Source of the DNA: JANPLG01 sp964609085
Lineage (GTDB): Bacteria > Armatimonadota > SYMT01
DNA: 64,000 nt
Direction: 5' to 3'
Assembly (NCBI GenBank): GCA_964609085.1
Contig: CAZSRZ010000009.1
Coordinates: 9,891 to 73,890 of the forward strand
A program made the position numbers and the translations under genes. Each line of letters begins with the position of its first letter. Positions within the stretch are counted from its first letter, which is position 1. Shown in pieces: positions 33,457-42,994 of the stretch. The notes under the pieces are model-generated. The model was not told the DNA's origin and did no database searches. It saw nothing but the letters and a program-made list of their open reading frames with translations.

Positions 33457-34173
33457 CTACGGGCAGACCTTCGCACCCGCTGCGTACGTCGCAGCCGTGG
33501 CGTTGTCGGTCCACCAGAAGTCATGCCAGTCGGCCGGCGCCGTGCTTCGGGTAGGCTTGAAGGTCTGACTGATCTTGTAAGCCTTGACGTGGCCGTCCAT
33601 CAACAGCCAGTTCTGCATGGTGTTGTGGTGGCACGGGATGCCCGCGGTCGCCCAGTAACCCAGGTCGCTGCAGCCCCACTCGCTCTCCAGCACCGCCATG
33701 GTGTCGGCGGGCTGCTGAATGGTCGCGTCGGCCGGACCGCTGCTGGTGCTTCCCGCCAGCAAACTCGGGAAGAGGGCGCCGTTGATGCCGTAGGAACACC
33801 GGTTGTTGACGTCCTGCGTCTCGTCGCGCGACTCCTGAGCGCGGTTGGACGGGCAGCGAAAGAGGTTGTAGTTCTTGATGTAGGGCTGGATGAGGGTCTT
33901 CCAGTTGTCGAAGTTGCCGCCGCCGTTGGAGCAGATGCCGGTCCAACTGGTGAAACCGGAGACCCGGTTGGCGGGATACTTCTCATCGTAGTCCTGGCTG
34001 TACATCCGCAGACCGAGGCCGATCTGCTTCAGGTTAGACTGGCACGACGCCTTGCGGGCCGCTTCGCGGGCCTTGGCGAAGACAGGGAAGAGGATGGCTG
34101 CTAGGATGGCGATGATGGCGATCACCACTAGGAGTTCGATAAGGGTGAACGCCCGCTTTTGTGAGCGATGCAT
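33457..34173 (-). CDS. Type II secretion/pilin-like DUF1559 protein
   Basis: The 238-residue protein starts with a class III prepilin signal (KRAFTLIELLVVIAIIAILA), with cleavage expected before the Phe and E5 of the mature chain present. It continues with the DUF1559 region and an H-X9-DG motif (HNTMQNWLLMDGHVK). Six or more cysteines suggest disulfides in the head. ILFPVFAKAREAARK and YSQDYDEKYP are typical of Armatimonadota versions. Such proteins are thought to form pseudopilins; no assembly genes are nearby. It is transcribed alone, with its own terminator. Confidence 0.93.
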   Translation of the reverse strand: MHRSQKRAFTLIELLVVIAIIAILAAILFPVFAKAREAARKASCQSNLKQIGLGLRMYSQDYDEKYPANRVSGFTSWTGICSNGGGNFDNWKTLIQPYIKNYNLFRCPSNRAQESRDETQDVNNRCSYGINGALFPSLLAGSTSSGPADATIQQPADTMAVLESEWGCSDLGYWATAGIPCHHNTMQNWLLMDGHVKAYKISQTFKPTRSTAPADWHDFWWTDNATAATYAAGAKVCP

Positions 34174-34300
34174 GGATACCTGCTTGACTTCGGTCGTCCC
34201 CTGACGGAACGACCTGCTTGGAGACGCCCGACTCTACCAGTTAAGTTCCGCAGATTCCACTCTGGGAGCGGAGCCTGGCGAGCATGCCTGGCTTTTCAAG

Positions 34301-36871
34301 TTACCCCGCCACGATGTTGATCAAGCGTCCGGGTACGTAAATCAGCTTCCGGATCGCGGCGGTGCCGATGGCGGCCCGGACCTTTTCCGCGCTCGTGGCC
34401 AGGCCGGTGACGTGCTCCTCGGAGGCGTCCGCCGGCACGGTGAGTCGGTCCCTCACCTTCCCGTTGACCTGAACGACGATCTCGATGGTGTCATCCGCGG
34501 CCAGCGCGTCATCCCACCGGGGCCAGGTCTGCACGTGGACGCTGAACTCCCCGCCGAGGACGGCCCAGAGCTCCTCCGCCAAGTGGGGGGCAACGGGAGC
34601 GAGCATGAGCGTGAGTGTGCGCATAGCCTCACCCCAAGCCGGAGTGCCCAGGCAGGCCGCCCGCAGACGGTAGCAGGTATTGGTCAACTCCATCAGCGCC
34701 GAGATCATCGTATTGAAGGAGAACCGCTCGTGATCCGAAGTCACCTTGCGAAGCGTCTGGTGGACGGCGCGCCGCAGCTCCCGGTCTTCGGCCGTACCTG
34801 GGGCCGTCGCAGCCGCGGCAGAATCCGAGACGAGTGTCCAGACGCGGTTCACGAATCGGACGACGCCATCCACCGCGCGGGGATTCCAGGGTCCGCCCAG
34901 TTCCCACGGGCCGATGAACATCAGAAAAACTCGAACCACGTCCGCGCCGTAGCGACGGACGTAGTCATCCGGAGCCACCACGTTGCCCTTGCTCTTGGAC
35001 ATCTTCTCGATCGACTCGACCAGCGGCTCCCCCGTGGCGGCCACGGTGGGGGGGTCTGTGTCGAAGCTGATCTGGGCGTAGGGCGTCACTCGTCCGGCCG
35101 GGTCGCGATAGGTCATCGCCGTAATGACGCCCTGATTGAACAGCCGCGGGAAAGGCTCGTCCCAGTTCCTGTCGGGGTGGAGGCGTCGTGCTGCATCGAA
35201 CAGGCCCATGTCGCGCATCACCTTGTGGAAGAAGCGGGAGTAGAGCAGATGCATCACCGCGTGTTCGGCCCCGCCCGTGTACAGCCCTGGGGGCAGCCAG
35301 CGGGCCGCAGCTTCGGCATCGAAAGGCACCTCGCTGTTGTGAGGCGAGAGGTAGCGGGTTTGGTACCAGGAAGAATCGATGAACGTATCCATGGTGTCCG
35401 TGTCGCGCTCCGCAGCGCCGCCGCACGCAGGGCAGGTCACCCGCAGGAATGCCTCATGGGACTTCAGCGGCGACTCCCCGGTAGGGCGAAACTCGACTAT
35501 CTCCGGCAGCGTCACCGGCAGGTCCGACTCCGGCACCGGGACGACCCCGCAAGCGGGGCAGTGAATCATTGGGATGGGCGTTCCCCACATCCGCTGCCGG
35601 CTGATCAACCAATCGCGGAGGCGGTACGTCACGGCGGGTCCGCCGATCCCGCGATCGGCCAGCGCCGCGGAAACCGCTGCCTTGCCTTCAACGGCCGGTC
35701 GTCCGCTGAAGGGACCAGAGTTCACCATCAGCCCGTCGCCAAGGTAGGGCGCAGTCAGGGGCTCGCCGTCCCAGTCGGGAGGAGCGATGACGACGGGGAT
35801 CTCCAGTCGGTGGCGACGGGCGAAGTCGAAATCCCGCTCATCGTGGGCCGGCACGCCCATGATCGCGCCTGTTCCATAGCCCATCAGCACGTAGTCCGCG
35901 ATGTAGATCGGCACCTCCGCACCGGTGAAGGGATGGATAGCGTAGGCACCGATGAAGACCCCTGTCCGTTCGCGCTCCGTGCTCTGCCGCTCGATTTCCG
36001 ACCGACGAGTCGCCTCACCCACGTAAGCCTGCACTGCGTCCCTGCAGTCGGGCGACGTCAACTCCGCCACGAGCGGGTGTTCCGGCGCGAGCACGCAGAA
36101 GCTAACGCCGTAGATAGTGTCCGGCCGCGTGGTGAAGACTCGAATGGTCGCTGCCGAAGCGCGAACTGAAAACGCGAGCTCCGCGCCCTCGCTCCGCCCG
36201 ATCCAGTTCCGCTGAAGGGTCTGGATGCGCTCCGGCCAGTCCATTCCCTCGAAGTTCAGGAGTTCCTCGGCGTACTGCGTGATGCGCAGTCGCCACTGAT
36301 TCAGTTCCTTCTTGACGACCGGAGTCTCGCAGCGCTCACAGATGCGGTTCGTGCCGATCACCTGCTCCCGTGCCAGCGTGGTGTTGCACTTCGGACACCA
36401 GTCCACGGGCGCGAAGGCGCGATAGGCCAGCCCGCGCTTGTAGAACTGCAAGAAGAACCACTGATTCCAGCGGTAGTACTCGGGCAGGCAGGTGATGATC
36501 TCGCGGGTCCAGTCAAACCCCGCGCCCATCGTGCGGAGTTGCTCTTCCATGCGGCTGATGTTGGCCAGGGTCCACGGAGCCGGATGGATGTTGTTGCGAA
36601 TGGCGGCGTTTTCGGCCGGCAGGCCGAATGCGTCGAACCCCATCGGGAAGAGGACGTTGTAGCCCCGCATGCGCATCCACCGGGCGTGGGCATCGGTCGG
36701 CGTCATCGGGTACCAGTGGCCGACGTGGAGATCGCCACTCGGGTAGGGGTACATCGTCAAGACGTAGTAAGGAGGACGAGGATCGTCCTCCCCGGCGACG
36801 TAGATGCCCGCCTGCTCCCAACGCTGCCGCCACTTTGGCTCGACGGATTGCGCATCGTAGCGCTCAGCCAT
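34301..36871 (-). CDS. leuS: Leucyl-tRNA synthetase
   Basis: LeuRS charges tRNA-Leu. The 856-residue class I synthetase has the HIGH-equivalent HVGHW (49-53), zinc-binding pairs WCPKCN and ICERCE, an editing domain with the conserved GTGAIMGVPAHDERD segment, and the KMSKS loop (EKMSKSKGNVVAPDDY). An anticodon-binding domain follows, ending in a short C-terminal domain. The start at 36871 (MAERYDAQ) fits the family; a start at 36907 would add 12 residues. Upstream only a G-rich stretch could serve as ribosome-binding site. Confidence 0.98.
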   Translation of the reverse strand: MAERYDAQSVEPKWRQRWEQAGIYVAGEDDPRPPYYVLTMYPYPSGDLHVGHWYPMTPTDAHARWMRMRGYNVLFPMGFDAFGLPAENAAIRNNIHPAPWTLANISRMEEQLRTMGAGFDWTREIITCLPEYYRWNQWFFLQFYKRGLAYRAFAPVDWCPKCNTTLAREQVIGTNRICERCETPVVKKELNQWRLRITQYAEELLNFEGMDWPERIQTLQRNWIGRSEGAELAFSVRASAATIRVFTTRPDTIYGVSFCVLAPEHPLVAELTSPDCRDAVQAYVGEATRRSEIERQSTERERTGVFIGAYAIHPFTGAEVPIYIADYVLMGYGTGAIMGVPAHDERDFDFARRHRLEIPVVIAPPDWDGEPLTAPYLGDGLMVNSGPFSGRPAVEGKAAVSAALADRGIGGPAVTYRLRDWLISRQRMWGTPIPMIHCPACGVVPVPESDLPVTLPEIVEFRPTGESPLKSHEAFLRVTCPACGGAAERDTDTMDTFIDSSWYQTRYLSPHNSEVPFDAEAAARWLPPGLYTGGAEHAVMHLLYSRFFHKVMRDMGLFDAARRLHPDRNWDEPFPRLFNQGVITAMTYRDPAGRVTPYAQISFDTDPPTVAATGEPLVESIEKMSKSKGNVVAPDDYVRRYGADVVRVFLMFIGPWELGGPWNPRAVDGVVRFVNRVWTLVSDSAAAATAPGTAEDRELRRAVHQTLRKVTSDHERFSFNTMISALMELTNTCYRLRAACLGTPAWGEAMRTLTLMLAPVAPHLAEELWAVLGGEFSVHVQTWPRWDDALAADDTIEIVVQVNGKVRDRLTVPADASEEHVTGLATSAEKVRAAIGTAAIRKLIYVPGRLINIVAG

Positions 36872-37055
36872 ACCCCATGCCCCCCGGACCGCGAGAATGA
36901 GCCTCATCCTAGCGCCAAACGGTCGCTCGGGGCTAGCCGCAAGGTTGCGATCACCACCACGCCTAGGCTGCTAGGTCGGAGAAACCGCGTCGGGTGCGGC
37001 GGCGTCGAACATAGGTGCCTCGAGCCGATCCCGGCACCACCCTCGGAGCGTGCCC

Positions 37056-37559
37056 ATGCGGATCCCCAAGAGTTCAGGTCCCTGGATCGCTGCCGCGCTG
37101 TGCTTCGGCAGTGCGGTGTGGGCCGAGAACCGGCTGGAAGAGTCGCGCTTTTCCTTCGCCATCCCCCGTGGGTGGCAGGCACGCTCGGTTTCGGGGATGA
37201 AGTACCGTATTGTGGTGGGCCCCGCGGGCACCGGCGGCTACGCTCCCAGCATCACCGTTTCGGAGCAGCGCCTCGCCGGCGGCGCGGAACAGTACGCCGA
37301 TGCGGCCGAACGCGGCTTTTCGCTGCAGGAGGGCTACCGGAGCCGCGGCCGGTCTCGCTTCACCACGGACGGTGGCCTCGTCGGTGTTCGGCTGGCGGGC
37401 GACCAGACTCGCCAGGGCACCACGCTGCGCCAGCTCGCCTACTTCTTCCCCGGGCGAGGGACCACCAAGTTCGTGGTCTCCGCCACGGCGGCCGTCGAGG
37501 ATGGATCGCGCCTGGAGAAGACGCTGGACGCGAGCATGAAAACCTTTACGCCGAACTAG
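37056..37559 (+). CDS. Exported protein with PsbP/DcrB-like fold
   Basis: The 167-residue protein has a signal peptide (cut near VWAE) followed by RFSFAIPRGWQARSVSG, the opening typical of PsbP/DcrB/Mog1-like domains. LRQLAYFFPGRGTTKFVVSA and the final LEKTLDASMKTF also fit this fold. Function cannot be inferred. GGAG seven bases upstream supports the ATG at 37056. It converges on the next gene, 15 bp away. Confidence 0.65.
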   Translation: MRIPKSSGPWIAAALCFGSAVWAENRLEESRFSFAIPRGWQARSVSGMKYRIVVGPAGTGGYAPSITVSEQRLAGGAEQYADAAERGFSLQEGYRSRGRSRFTTDGGLVGVRLAGDQTRQGTTLRQLAYFFPGRGTTKFVVSATAAVEDGSRLEKTLDASMKTFTPN

Positions 37560-37574
37560 CCAGTAAGGGGAGCC

Positions 37575-39035
37575 TCAGCCGGGGAGCGAGGCCGGCGTCT
37601 CGGAGGCGACCGGGCCGTGTTCGCAGCCCAGCAGGCGTCGCTCCTTGATGATCGACGCCACCTCAGGCGGCACCTTGGCCTCCCAGCCGGGTTCGCCCTG
37701 GCGAATCATCCGCAGCACTTCCCGGCTGTCGATGCCGAGGTAATCCCTCTGGTAGTAGTCGATCGGGACGATGCAGTTCCTCTCAACCAGGTAATCGTAG
37801 AGCTGGCCGAGGTTCTCGCGCACTTTCACCCGCTCGACCGTGACGAGCTGCCCGGTATCGTTGTCCTTCAGGGGATAGCAGTAGATCCGCAGGTCGTTCT
37901 TGAAGAGCCGGCCGAACGCTTCGAGGATGCCCCCGTCCAGGTTCTCGTAATAGCGCTCCTCGAAGAGGTCCATCAGCGTGGGGATGCCCAGGGCCAGAGC
38001 GATTCGCTTGTTGGTGAGGCGGGTCAGGTACGCCGCCAGCCTATGGTACTCGAAGTAGTTCGAGACCATCACGGTCTGGCCGGTCGCCGCCAGGATGTCG
38101 GCACGCCCCAGGAAGTCGGCGTAGTCCATCTCGCCTTCCGCCATGAGGTTCCGCATGGTGATCTCCATCAGCACCACGGGCTCTTCGGCGTCGCGGCCCA
38201 GGTCCTTGATGAACTGAGTCCGGGCGCACTGCAGCATGTCCAGATGAATCAGGGTCACGGGACGGAAGCTGCCGCGTTCCACAAGTACGGGCCGCTTGTA
38301 GAGCACCTCGCTGGGCTGCAGGATCTCGCCGTCGGCGGCGAACATGGCTGCATTGCTGAGCCCCATCTGCACCAATTTCAGGCTCATCAGGCGCTGGTCG
38401 ACGTGCTCGAAGTCCGGCCCGAAGAACTTGATCATGTCCACCTCCACCCGTTCGGTGGAGAGGTCGTCGAGCAGGCACTCAAGGACGAGATCGGGGCGAC
38501 CCGAGTACTCGAACGCAGCGTAAATCAGGTTGATGCCCACGACGCCGAGGGCTTCCTGTTGCTGGACGTTCTCCCGGTCTAGCATCCGGACGTGGATCCA
38601 GATCTCGCTCGGATCGCCGCCGGGCGCACTCTGGTACTTCACCCCCATCCAGCCATGACACTCGCTGTTGCCCTGGTAGCTTTGCGCGCGCACGGTGTCG
38701 GCGAAAACGAAAAACTCGGTATCCGCCCCCCGCTTGGCGCCGAGTCGCTCCAGGATCAGGCCCCACTCGTGTTCCAGCATCGTTTGGAGGCGCTCGCGGC
38801 TCACGTAGCGCTTGCACGTCCCGTAGATCGCATCGGAAACGGTCGGGTCGTAGGCCGACATGCTCTTGGCGATCGTCCCGGCCGCGCCCCCGACGCGAAA
38901 GAGCCAGCGGACCACCTCCTGACCCGCGCCGATCTCCGCGAAAGCGCCGTACTTGCGCTCGTTGAGGTTGATGCGCAGGGCTTTGTCTCGGGTGCCCAGC
39001 CTCACCCGGTCCCCACGTGACTGCGTCAGCTCCAT
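37575..39035 (-). CDS. Conserved cytosolic protein of unknown function
   Basis: The 486-residue protein starts MELTQSRGD at 39035 and has no signal peptide or membrane segment. Strongly patterned segments are NLNERKYGAFAEIGAGQEV, GTIAKSMSAYDPTVSDAIYG, ECHGWMGVKYQ, HVRMLDRENVQQQEALGVVG, MFAADGEILQPSEVLYKRPV and VMVSNYFEYHRLAAYL. I recognise it as a widely conserved family that automatic pipelines sometimes call a TonB-dependent receptor; nothing here supports an outer-membrane barrel. The start is chosen from the family-like N-terminus; a longer frame to 39230 has none of it. Confidence 0.7.
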   Translation of the reverse strand: MELTQSRGDRVRLGTRDKALRINLNERKYGAFAEIGAGQEVVRWLFRVGGAAGTIAKSMSAYDPTVSDAIYGTCKRYVSRERLQTMLEHEWGLILERLGAKRGADTEFFVFADTVRAQSYQGNSECHGWMGVKYQSAPGGDPSEIWIHVRMLDRENVQQQEALGVVGINLIYAAFEYSGRPDLVLECLLDDLSTERVEVDMIKFFGPDFEHVDQRLMSLKLVQMGLSNAAMFAADGEILQPSEVLYKRPVLVERGSFRPVTLIHLDMLQCARTQFIKDLGRDAEEPVVLMEITMRNLMAEGEMDYADFLGRADILAATGQTVMVSNYFEYHRLAAYLTRLTNKRIALALGIPTLMDLFEERYYENLDGGILEAFGRLFKNDLRIYCYPLKDNDTGQLVTVERVKVRENLGQLYDYLVERNCIVPIDYYQRDYLGIDSREVLRMIRQGEPGWEAKVPPEVASIIKERRLLGCEHGPVASETPASLPG

Positions 39036-39324
39036 GCCTCTGTTCTCCGTCCGGCGTCGGCTCCGTCGCATGGAGTATGGTGCCAGCCTACCCCAGAGTT
39101 GAGTCGATCGTTGAGTCGACCACGGCGGCCACACCGTGTTGATGCATCTTAGCATCGACGGAGCCCGGGCCGGCTGCGCGGCTTTCTTGACGGGAAGACA
39201 GGCGGGGACTCGTCGCAGCGATGAAATCATCGGTCATCGGCTGTAAGGGGCGCCGGACCTGTGCATCCAGGAAGGATGTCCGCTCATCCGGAGCGCGACG
39301 ATCTCTTCCTGGAGACCCTGACCG

Positions 39325-39702
39325 ATGAACACCCGAACTTCCCACCTTCGCCGCTTCGTGGCCGGTTTCGCCGCAGTCGCCGCGGTCGCCGCCGCCAGCC
39401 TCAGCCCGGTGCTGGCCTCGTCGCCGAACCCCGGCTGTTACCAGACCCGCACCCTCTCCGCCGGCTACCAGATCACGTTCACCGAGACGTTCTTCAAGGA
39501 CGAAGTCGCTCGGGCCTGGGCCACGGGAGACGGCGACATCGACATGTATGTCTACGATGAGAACGGCAGTCTGATCGTGAAGGACACCGCCTACGACGGC
39601 CGCCCGAGTTGCTCGTGGACCCCGAAATGGACCGGCCGCTTCACCATCAAGATCGTCAACGCCGATCGCAGCGCCGTGGACTTCCGCCTCTGCACCAACT
39701 GA
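39325..39702 (+). CDS. Small secreted beta-sandwich protein
   Basis: The 125-residue protein has a signal peptide (MNTRTSHLRRFVAGFAAVAA, cut near LAS). The mature part has three cysteines and the segment GDGDIDMYVYDENGSLIVKD, resembling pre-peptidase C-terminal (PPC)-like beta-sandwich domains. It ends IKIVNADRSAVDFRLCTN. The protein at 39946 is a paralogue with the same ending (VTNADRRSVEFRLCT). Function is unknown. Confidence 0.75.
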   Translation: MNTRTSHLRRFVAGFAAVAAVAAASLSPVLASSPNPGCYQTRTLSAGYQITFTETFFKDEVARAWATGDGDIDMYVYDENGSLIVKDTAYDGRPSCSWTPKWTGRFTIKIVNADRSAVDFRLCTN

Positions 39703-39793
39703 TCCGGCGCGAGCAAGGCTTCGGCCGGAGGTCGGGATCGGACCTTACTACAACCTGGCGGACGCAGCAAACCGCCCAGCCACCGGCCGAAAG

Positions 39794-39816
39794 GGCCCCG
39801 GGGTCTCCCCGGGGCC
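39794..39816 (+). terminator. 10-bp GC-only hairpin after the small secreted protein gene
   Basis: GGCCCCGGGG (39794-39803) pairs with CCCCGGGGCC (39807-39816) around a TCT loop. It is 92 bp after the stop and lacks a proper U-tract, so it may be a terminator or a pause/processing site. Confidence 0.55.
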
Positions 39817-39945
39817 TCGTCCGATTCTTGCCCGCTCAGCACTCCGAAAAAAGATCTGGCCGCGCTGTAAGACCCCGCCCCCCTCTCCATCCGGGAAAAG
39901 TGGCCGCCCAACCGGGGCGGTCAACCATCCCCTGGAGACCCCCCG

Positions 39946-40659
39946 ATGAACACGCTTTCCCCCCTCTCCCGCCGCAGCATCGTCCGCGGCCTGGCCCTGA
40001 CGGCTCCCATCCTCGTCGCCGCCGGCACGCTGCTCACGGCGCTTAGCCCCGCAACCGCTGGTGAGCAGGATCGCCGCTGCTTCCGACCCAAGACTCTGCG
40101 CCCCGGCGCTTCCGAGACGTTTGCCGCACCCTTCGCCGCCGGTGAACAGGTGAGCGTCCGTGCCCGAGGCGACGGCAACGTCGATCTCTACGTCTACAAC
40201 GAAGCCGGCCGGATGGTCGGTCAGGACATGGGCCCCTCCGGTGAGGCCGTGCTCAACTTCACCCCCCGCCGCACCGGGATCTTCACCTTCAAGGTCACCA
40301 ACGCGGACCGGCGCTCAGTCGAATTCCGGCTGTGCACCCTCACCCAGCAGGCGCCCCGACCGGACGCCCCCGCTCCCGCTCCCGCCCCCGCGCCGACGGA
40401 AGACCGCCGAGATGCCCGGATGGACGAGCGGCAACCCGATCGTGCGGCGGACAGGCCCAATCCCGTGGATCGTCCGCGAGAGGATATGGCACCCGTTCGT
40501 GAGCAGGCTCCCACGCCCCCGGCCCCCCCGGCGCCCCCGGCCCCGAAGAGTGACCCGGGCGTCGGCGGCAAGAACGGACTGCGCGGCGACGACGCTGGCA
40601 AGAACTCACCGGAGCGCAAGCCCGACCCGGCGGTCCCGATCAAGAACGGGAAGCAGTAA
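39946..40659 (+). CDS. Secreted beta-sandwich protein with long disordered tail
   Basis: The 237-residue protein has a twin-arginine-like leader (SRRSIVRGLALTAPILVAAG) and a domain paralogous to that at 39325 (GDGNVDLYVYNEAGRMVGQD and VTNADRRSVEFRLCT). From about residue 130 it has a Pro/Ala repeat and a charged tail of about 105 residues that the paralogue lacks. It has two cysteines that match the ends of the paralogue. The pair arose by duplication; the tail may be a spacer or wall-binding segment. Confidence 0.75.
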   Translation: MNTLSPLSRRSIVRGLALTAPILVAAGTLLTALSPATAGEQDRRCFRPKTLRPGASETFAAPFAAGEQVSVRARGDGNVDLYVYNEAGRMVGQDMGPSGEAVLNFTPRRTGIFTFKVTNADRRSVEFRLCTLTQQAPRPDAPAPAPAPAPTEDRRDARMDERQPDRAADRPNPVDRPREDMAPVREQAPTPPAPPAPPAPKSDPGVGGKNGLRGDDAGKNSPERKPDPAVPIKNGKQ

Positions 40660-40687
40660 CCTGCGGCGAGGCTGGGACTGGTGAGGA

Positions 40688-40716
40688 GGGCGGCCGGGGT
40701 GACCCGGCCGCCCTTT
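40688..40716 (+). terminator. Rho-independent terminator
   Basis: An 11-bp stem (40688-40698 with 40703-40713) around a GTGA loop is followed by TTT. It starts 28 bp after the stop of the secreted protein gene. Confidence 0.85.
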
Positions 40717-40858
40717 CCGTTGGGCCCTTTTCGGCCTTCCGCCCGGTTGAATCCGTCAGTGGAGCTGGAGGTGGTAGACTCCGGTGGAATCGCCGCGACC
40801 GCGGCGGCCCGGCGGACGTCCAACAGAAGGCGGTGCCCCGCCCCGTCAGAGCTCTCCC

Positions 40859-42835
40859 ATGCGATCGAACGCCACACCCAAGCCTTCGCCTCTACCCCGA
40901 TCAGCGGGTCGGACTGGTCGCGGCGCGTTGCTCCTATTCACCGCCGCCGTCCTGGTTCTCTGCGGCAGGCCGGGAGCCGGTGCGTCGGCATCCACCGGGG
41001 ACGTGGTCGGAACCGTCGCCGACGACCGTGGTCGCGCCGTGCCGAACGCGACCGTGCGCGTCACCTTCGGGCCGGAGATCCGCGTGGATCGCACCGATTC
41101 CAGTGGGCGATACAAGCTGGACGACCTGCCCCCGGGCGTCTATCACCTCCTCGCGCAGAAGCCAGCCTACACCTCGGTTCTCAAGCAGAACCTGCAGGTG
41201 AACGCCAACTCGACAAAGGTGGTGGACTTCACACTGGCTTTCAGCTCTGCTACAGCCGGTGCGGTGGAGGTGATCACGCGCGCCGCGAATGGCGGTGAGC
41301 TGGAAAACGCCACGGTGGACCTCTACCGAGCTGGGAGCTTCCTCACGCGGCTATTCTCCGACAGCGTGGGCTCCGCCGTGTTCCCCGGTCTCGAGCCGGG
41401 CACGTTTGAGGTGCGGGTCCACCGTGCCGGATTCTTCGACGCCACCTCTCCTACGTTCACCGTCCAGGGAGGCCGGTTGACCACTGCGCGCGCGGCCCTG
41501 AAACGCGACCCGAACCAGAACGGCGAGCTTGCCGGGGTCGTCCGCGACGCCGAGGGTGTCCCTGTGCGGGGAGCTGACGTCGTCGTGCTGGACGGCCTGA
41601 CCCTGCGCGAGGCTGCCAGCAACGCGTCCGGGCAGTACCGGCTCAACCGATTGATCCCCGGCCGCTACTACCTGAAGGTGTCCGCACAGGGCTTCGCCAC
41701 CCAGACAGCCGGGGTGCTGGAGGTCCGGCTGGGTCAGACCACTTTCCAGGACTTCTACTTGATCCCGAACGTGCGCAACAAAGGCTCGCTCACCGGGGTG
41801 CTGAAAGACCTCGACGACCGGCCTTTGCCCTTTGCCAATGTCCTGATCACGGCGGGACCGCAGGCTGGGCTGGAGATGCAGACCAACGCCGACGGCCGGT
41901 ATCTCTTCCAGGAACTGACTCCGGCATCGAGCTATGCGATTGTGGGGACGCTCCTCGGCTACTCCCCGAGCGGGGCTTCTGGGCTGACGGTCGCCAAGGG
42001 GACGACCACCGTCACCGATCTCGTCCTCGTGAACCAGTCCGTGACTCCGGGGGCGCTGCAGGGCACGGTGCGGGAGGCGGGAAGCGGGCAGATCCTGGCC
42101 GATACTCTGGTAGAAATCCTGGCGGGAGAGAGCGCCGGGCTGGCGCAGATCACCGACGGAGCAGGCCACTATCGGATCGAAGGCGTGATCCCGGACAACG
42201 ATTACACCCTGAGGTTCAGCCGATCCGGGTACGGGATCTTCAGCCAGTCGCTGATTCAAGTCGCCGCCGGCACCACGGTGACGGTGGATGCGGAATTGAG
42301 CCGACTGAGCAGCGCCGCGGGCATCCTGGCAGGCGTGGTGCGGCGCTTCGGCGGCGGCATCATCAGCGGCGCAAAGCTCACCCTCTTCCGGGGGGCCACC
42401 TCACCGCTGACCACCACCTCCGCGGCCGACGGCAGCTACCGGTTCCGGAACCTGCGCCCCGGAGCCGACTACGCGGTGAGAGCGGAACGGAGTGGCTTCA
42501 TCAAGCAAGAGAAGCGTGACCTGACGGTGCAATCCGGCATCACCACGGCGGTCGAGTTCACACTCCACCGCACGAGCGAGTCCGGCGCGATCGCCGGGAA
42601 GGTCGTCGACCTGGGGCAGAGGCCCGTCGCCAACGCCCGAGTCTCAGTGATCGAGGGGCCGTCCCGGCCCGCAGACGCCATCACCGCAGCCACCGGCGAG
42701 TTCACCTTCGAAGCGATCCCGGCGGGGACCTACACGCTTCAGGTCACCGCGAACGGCTTCCCGAATCGTACGCAGGGGAACATCATCGTCACCGCGGGGT
42801 CCACGGCGCGGCCGGTAATCACGCTGCTACCCTGA
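40859..42835 (+). CDS. Exported protein of seven carboxypeptidase-regulatory-like repeats
   Basis: The 658-residue protein has a signal peptide (about 20-46) followed by seven beta-sandwich units of about 85 residues. Most begin with a G-x-V/L-x-G-x-V pattern: GDVVGTVADDRG, GELAGVVRDAEG, GSLTGVLKDLDD, GALQGTVREAGSG, GILAGVVRRFGG and GAIAGKVVDLGQ; the second is divergent. Each has an inner G-x-Y/F-x-F/L and P-G-x-Y strand. This is the CarboxypepD_reg/transthyretin-like family of adhesive or structural modules. No enzyme domain is attached. ATG at 40859 is preferred because the leader begins there. Confidence 0.88.
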   Translation: MRSNATPKPSPLPRSAGRTGRGALLLFTAAVLVLCGRPGAGASASTGDVVGTVADDRGRAVPNATVRVTFGPEIRVDRTDSSGRYKLDDLPPGVYHLLAQKPAYTSVLKQNLQVNANSTKVVDFTLAFSSATAGAVEVITRAANGGELENATVDLYRAGSFLTRLFSDSVGSAVFPGLEPGTFEVRVHRAGFFDATSPTFTVQGGRLTTARAALKRDPNQNGELAGVVRDAEGVPVRGADVVVLDGLTLREAASNASGQYRLNRLIPGRYYLKVSAQGFATQTAGVLEVRLGQTTFQDFYLIPNVRNKGSLTGVLKDLDDRPLPFANVLITAGPQAGLEMQTNADGRYLFQELTPASSYAIVGTLLGYSPSGASGLTVAKGTTTVTDLVLVNQSVTPGALQGTVREAGSGQILADTLVEILAGESAGLAQITDGAGHYRIEGVIPDNDYTLRFSRSGYGIFSQSLIQVAAGTTVTVDAELSRLSSAAGILAGVVRRFGGGIISGAKLTLFRGATSPLTTTSAADGSYRFRNLRPGADYAVRAERSGFIKQEKRDLTVQSGITTAVEFTLHRTSESGAIAGKVVDLGQRPVANARVSVIEGPSRPADAITAATGEFTFEAIPAGTYTLQVTANGFPNRTQGNIIVTAGSTARPVITLLP

Positions 42836-42994
42836 GCCGGTACGGCGGGGACGCAGCCCGGGTGTTGGTTCCTTGTTGCACGCTTCCGGGGCGACCCTTT
42901 GTGCGAAACTTCCCGGCACGGCCCACGTCAGAACGCGCAGACACCGCGGCTCAGAGGCAGTGCCCTGGATCCTGGCCGGCGGAGGAGTAACGGG

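Noticed and set aside
34174..34300. A sigma-70 promoter for the DUF1559 gene
   Set aside because: TTGAAA occurs on the minus strand but no matching -10 lies 16-18 bases away.
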